DNA of 37,148 bases, from positions 1 to 37,148 of the forward strand of contig JBPCKZ010000038.1 in NCBI GenBank assembly GCA_051003795.1, written 5' to 3'. The translations under genes and the position numbers were made by a program. The stretch is from JALYXS01 sp051003795. Lineage in GTDB: Bacteria; Acidobacteriota; Terriglobia; Bryobacterales; Bryobacteraceae. The notes beneath the pieces are model-generated. The model worked only from the letters and a program-made list of their open reading frames with translations, had not been told where the DNA came from and ran no database searches. This document shows, in pieces, positions 34,453 to 37,148 of this stretch; positions within the stretch are counted from its first letter, which is position 1; each line of letters starts with the position of its first letter.

Positions 34453-35514
34453 TCAGAGCTTCGCCAGCACCGCGCTGGTGACCTCCCGCGTACCGCTCGA
34501 CCCGCCCAGGTCCGGCGTACGCACTTTTCCTTCCGCCAGCACCTTTGCGATCGCGCTTTCGATTTCTCTTGCCGCTTCGGGAACTCCCAAGTGCTCCATC
34601 ATTTGCGCGGCGCTGAACATCGTCGCGAGCGGATTCACAATTCCCTTGCCCGCAATATCGGGGGCCGATCCGTGGACCGGCTCGAACATCGACGGATAGC
34701 GCCGGCTCGGGTCCAGATTCGCGCTGGGCGCAAGCCCCATGCTCCCGACGACTATCGCCGAAATATCGCTCAAAATGTCGCCGAACAGATTCGAGCCAAC
34801 CACGACATCGAAACTTTCCGGACGCCGGATGAAGTTCATCGCGGCCGCGTCCACCAGCAACGATTCCGTGGAAATATCCGGGAATTCCGCGGCAACGATC
34901 TCGAACGTGCGGTCCCAAAGCACCATTCCGTAGCCTTGCGCATTGGATTTAGTAATGGAGGCCACGCGTTTTTTTCCGTTCCGCTTTCTGGCGAGTTCGA
35001 AAGCATAGCGGACCACGCGCTCGATTCCGCGCCGCGTGAAAACCGAGGTCTGGATAGCCACTTCGTCGGGCTGCTCCTGGTACAGAAACCCGCCCACCTG
35101 CGCGTATTCGCCCTCCGTATTTTCGCGGATCACCACCATATCGATCCGCTCGCCGTTGCGCAGCGCGAGGGGAGATTGCACGCCCGGATACAGCACGGCT
35201 GGACGCACATTGGCGTACTGATCGAACTTGCGGCGGATCGGCAATAGCAGGCCATTGAGCGTGACGTTGTCGGGAATGCCGGGATGCCCCACCGCGCCGA
35301 GAAAGATCGCGTCGCAGGGCCGAAGCAGGTCGAGAAAATCGGGCGGGCACATGCGTCCGTTGCGGAAATAGTAATCGGCGCCCCAATCGAAATCCCGGTA
35401 CGTGAGGCGGTAATTGAATTTCTCGCCCATGCGGTCGAGAACGCGCTTGCCCTCCGGTATCACTTCCTGGCCGACGCCGTCGCCCGCGATTGCCGCAATC
35501 TGGAATTCTTTCAT
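34453..35514 (-). CDS. Tartrate/D-malate dehydrogenase-like beta-decarboxylating dehydrogenase
   Basis: The 353-residue cytosolic enzyme belongs to the isocitrate/isopropylmalate dehydrogenase family, which oxidises and decarboxylates hydroxy acids with NAD and a divalent metal. AIAGDGVGQEVIPEGKRVLD opens the fold. The segment DWGADYYFRNGRMCPPDFLD is typical of tartrate/D-malate dehydrogenases rather than LeuB. VIRENTEGEYAQVGGF, ITKSNAQGYGMVLWDRTF (catalytic Lys) and GSNLFGDILSDISAIVVGSM (metal-binding Asp) are present, as is the nucleotide loop EPVHGSAPDIAGKGIVNP. ATG 35514 is chosen from homology. The substrate could be tartrate, D-malate or isopropylmalate. Part of this gene (34559-34734) has been copied into the toxin locus. 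Confidence 0.88.
   Translation of the reverse strand: MKEFQIAAIAGDGVGQEVIPEGKRVLDRMGEKFNYRLTYRDFDWGADYYFRNGRMCPPDFLDLLRPCDAIFLGAVGHPGIPDNVTLNGLLLPIRRKFDQYANVRPAVLYPGVQSPLALRNGERIDMVVIRENTEGEYAQVGGFLYQEQPDEVAIQTSVFTRRGIERVVRYAFELARKRNGKKRVASITKSNAQGYGMVLWDRTFEIVAAEFPDISTESLLVDAAAMNFIRRPESFDVVVGSNLFGDILSDISAIVVGSMGLAPSANLDPSRRYPSMFEPVHGSAPDIAGKGIVNPLATMFSAAQMMEHLGVPEAAREIESAIAKVLAEGKVRTPDLGGSSGTREVTSAVLAKL
34559..34734 (-). repeat. Source copy of the 176-bp segment found in the toxin gene
   Basis: This stretch of the dehydrogenase gene encodes LAPSANLDPSRRYPSMFEPV through to the helix ending PEAAREIE. It is 95% identical, in direct orientation and without gaps, to 33776-33951, offset by 783 bp. 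Several of the eight differences change residues of the conserved E-P-V-H-G-S-A-P loop in the other copy (H-G to Y-D), so that copy is no longer constrained as dehydrogenase. Confidence 0.9.
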
Positions 35515-35562
35515 CGGGCGATTGTAGCGAATCGTCGCGGTCGGCGGGCGCATCTCCCATTC

Positions 35563-36421
35563 ATGATCCTAATCACTGGCGCGACCGGGACCTCCGGTAG
35601 CGAGATCGCAAAGCAATTATCCGCAACCGGAACGCGTTTCCGGGCGCTCGTGTGGGACCGGCGTAAAACCGGGCCGCTTTCCGGACTGAATGTGGAACCG
35701 GTCGAAGGCGATTTAGGCAAGCCGGAAACTTTGGCGAAGGCGCTCGAAGGCATCGATCGCGCTCTATTGCTTTCGTCGCCGGACGAGCGGCAGGTCGAGT
35801 TTCAGGGCAATTTCATCGATGCAGCGAAACGCGCCGGAGTGCGCCACGTCGTGAAGTTTTCGGCCATTGGCGCGGCCCCGGATTCAATTTCGAAATTCCT
35901 CCGCTGGCACGCGCAAACCGAACGGCAACTGGAGCAATCGGGCATGGGGCATACGCATCTCCGGCCGTCCTCATTCATGCAGAATTTCTTGCAATCGGCG
36001 GCGACAATTCAAATCCCAGGGCGCTATTTATGCGCCGATCGGCGATGCGAAGATCAGCTTCGTCGACACGCGCGACATCGCGGCCGTCGCGGTGAAGACG
36101 TTGACGGAGCCGGGTCACGAGGGCAAGACGTATATCCTTACCGGGCCGGAATCGCTCTCGCACGCGGATGTTGCGGAGAAGCTATCGGCGGCGCTCGGGA
36201 AGAAGGTCGCTTTTGTCGACCTTCCGCCCGAAGCCTTCAAGCAGGCGGTAATGGGCGCGGGCGTTCCGGAGTGGTTGGCCGATGGATTGAATGAGCTATA
36301 CGCGGATTGGCGAACGGGCTCGATCTCGGCCGTAAGCCCCGCGGTGGCCGGCGTAGCCAAGAAGCAGCCGATCCCGTTCGGCCAGTTTGCGCGAGACTAC
36401 GCGCCCGCGTTCTCGAAATAG
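35563..36421 (+). pseudogene. NmrA-like NAD(P)-binding oxidoreductase, frameshifted
   Basis: The first frame starts MILITGATGTSGSEIAKQLS, a Rossmann strand with GxxGxxG, and runs through DGIDRALLLSSPDE-type sequence (here EGIDRALLLSSPDERQVEFQ) to RPSSFMQNFLQSAATIQ. It then switches into SQGAIYAPIGDAKISFVDTR and ends in the other frame at 36421. The total of 859 nt is 3 x 286 + 1, so one extra base, most simply an A in the AAA at 36011-36013, restores a 285-residue protein of the NmrA/QorB family. These are small NAD(P)-binding sensors or quinone/azo reductases. It is divergent from the dehydrogenase gene, 48 bp apart. Either a recent mutation or a sequencing error. Confidence 0.85.
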
Positions 36422-36473
36422 TTGTAGCGCGGGCCCCATCGCGCCCTGCCACACCTGTCTCCCGGATGGCACA

Positions 36474-36502
36474 TTGTTGTGGCTTCTAACTTCCGCTAAA
36501 AT
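36474..36502 (+). promoter_or_regulatory. Candidate sigma70-type promoter for bamA
   Basis: TTGTTG (36474-36479) and TAAAAT (36497-36502) are 17 bp apart, a good match in the -10 and correct spacing. Transcription would begin near 36509, leaving a leader of about 95 nt that contains the hairpin at 36522-36550. Confidence 0.45.
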
Positions 36503-36521
36503 AAGAAATTCATCTCAAGCG

Positions 36522-36550
36522 CCCACGCGTGCAGTAGGGAAACGCGTGGG
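36522..36550 (+). other. Hairpin in the presumed bamA leader
   Basis: CCCACGCGT (36522-36530) pairs perfectly with ACGCGTGGG (36542-36550) around an 11-nt loop. No T-run follows, so it is not a typical terminator. It could be a leader structure controlling bamA or a stabilising element. Confidence 0.5.
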
Positions 36551-36603
36551 TATCCTATGTGCGTCCCTTCAAAAGCGCAGTGTGGAAAGGAATCGGGTTT
36601 TCA

Positions 36604-37148
36604 ATGAAATCATTCAGGCATGTGTGCCTGACGAGCATCCTGGTATGTCTGAGCGGCTCAACTCCAGTTTGGCCGCAAGCTCCGCCGCGGCCCGCGGGAC
36701 AGACTCCGCCACCAGGCCAGGAGCCTAAGAAAGCAAACCCGTTCGAGCAGGTTCCCCAGGGCGTCGAGCCCGCGAAGCCCCCGCAGACACCGCCCGGACC
36801 GCCGTCGCTTGAGGCGCCGAAAGCCGCGGCGGAGGCTCGGAAACCTCCAGCGGGCGCCAACGTAATCGAGGCGATAGAATTCCGCGGGGCCCGCCGCGTT
36901 CCGCAAGACACGCTGCGCGCCCTGATTTTCAGCAAGAAAGGCGACATCGTTAACGACGAGACCCTGCGCCGCGATTTCATGGCGCTCTGGAATACCGGAC
37001 GCTTCGACGACATCCGCCTCGAAACCGAGCCGGGCGAGTCGGGAGCCGTCGTCCGGTTCATCGTGACCGAGCGTCCCGCGGTCCGGACTCTGAAGTATGA
37101 GGGTGCAAAATCGGTTACGGTTTCCGAGATTCTCGACCGTTTCAAAGA
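36604..37148 (+). CDS. bamA: Outer-membrane assembly factor BamA, N-terminal part (runs off window)
   Basis: The first 181 residues of a BamA-type protein are visible. A signal peptide (about 1-25, HVCLTSILVCLSGSTPVWPQ) is followed by an unusual proline/alanine-rich low-complexity stretch (about 26-85, with PPGQEPKK and PPQTPPGPP). The first POTRA domain follows (about 88-160, IEAIEFRGARRVPQDTLRAL to the strand VVRFIVTERPAV) and then the start of the second (TLKYEGAKSVTVSEILDRFK). BamA folds and inserts beta-barrel proteins, including TonB-dependent receptors. ATG 36604 begins the signal peptide; GTG 36580 in frame is an alternative. Truncation is by the window edge only. Other POTRA-Omp85 proteins are possible, but BamA is most likely. 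Confidence 0.8.
   Translation, partial: MKSFRHVCLTSILVCLSGSTPVWPQAPPRPAGQTPPPGQEPKKANPFEQVPQGVEPAKPPQTPPGPPSLEAPKAAAEARKPPAGANVIEAIEFRGARRVPQDTLRALIFSKKGDIVNDETLRRDFMALWNTGRFDDIRLETEPGESGAVVRFIVTERPAVRTLKYEGAKSVTVSEILDRFK

Overview
The window looks like a high-GC chromosome segment from an Acidobacteriota-type soil bacterium, probably near Solibacter/Bryobacter. This is inferred from three very large TonB-dependent receptors with an N-terminal carboxypeptidase-regulatory-like domain (Oar-like), an ASPIC/UnbV FG-GAP protein next to a TPR protein, frequent TTG/GTG starts, and a NuoG-H-J-K-L-M-N operon without NuoI. No rRNA, tRNA, CRISPR array or intact insertion sequence was seen.

Region by region. 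1-4.9 kb holds housekeeping genes: a TIGR01777-type epimerase, mnmA and a cysteine desulfurase (overlapping, the sulfur relay for tRNA 2-thiouridine), a divergent SAM hydroxide adenosyltransferase, and rsmD. 4.9-13.9 kb is a tight complex I operon (nuoG, H, J, K, L, M, N) encoding the peripheral Fe-S subunit G and most of the membrane arm. 14.0-20.8 kb carries two large TonB-dependent receptors, each closed by a strong terminator. 20.9-25.0 kb has a TonB-C-domain protein, an M24 peptidase, an alpha/beta hydrolase and an ExeA-like ATPase. 25.1-28.5 kb has an OmpA-family lipoprotein, a dienelactone hydrolase, a secreted RNase T2 and a TPR protein. 28.5-33.7 kb has an ASPIC/UnbV protein converging on a third, frameshifted TonB-dependent receptor. 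33.7-36.4 kb has a rearranged BrnT/BrnA-like toxin-antitoxin locus, a tartrate/D-malate dehydrogenase-like gene and a frameshifted NmrA-like oxidoreductase. The window ends inside bamA.

The most unusual structure is at 33.7-34.2 kb. The toxin gene lacks its normal 5' end. It is fused in frame to a copy of the antitoxin's own ribosome-binding site and first 17 codons, then to 56 codons read antisense from a 176-bp copy of the neighbouring dehydrogenase gene. An 8-bp direct repeat (TCGATTTC), still present in both source genes, marks the first junction. The layout fits a 783-bp tandem duplication followed by a 304-bp deletion.

A second notable element is a family of palindromic intergenic repeats ending in GCGCCACAT (1-49, 4655-4795, 30134-30191). 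One member is a REPIN-like inverted pair and another contains three tandem hairpin units. Two genes (30.2-33.7 kb and 35.6-36.4 kb) each carry a net +1 frameshift and should be checked against reads.
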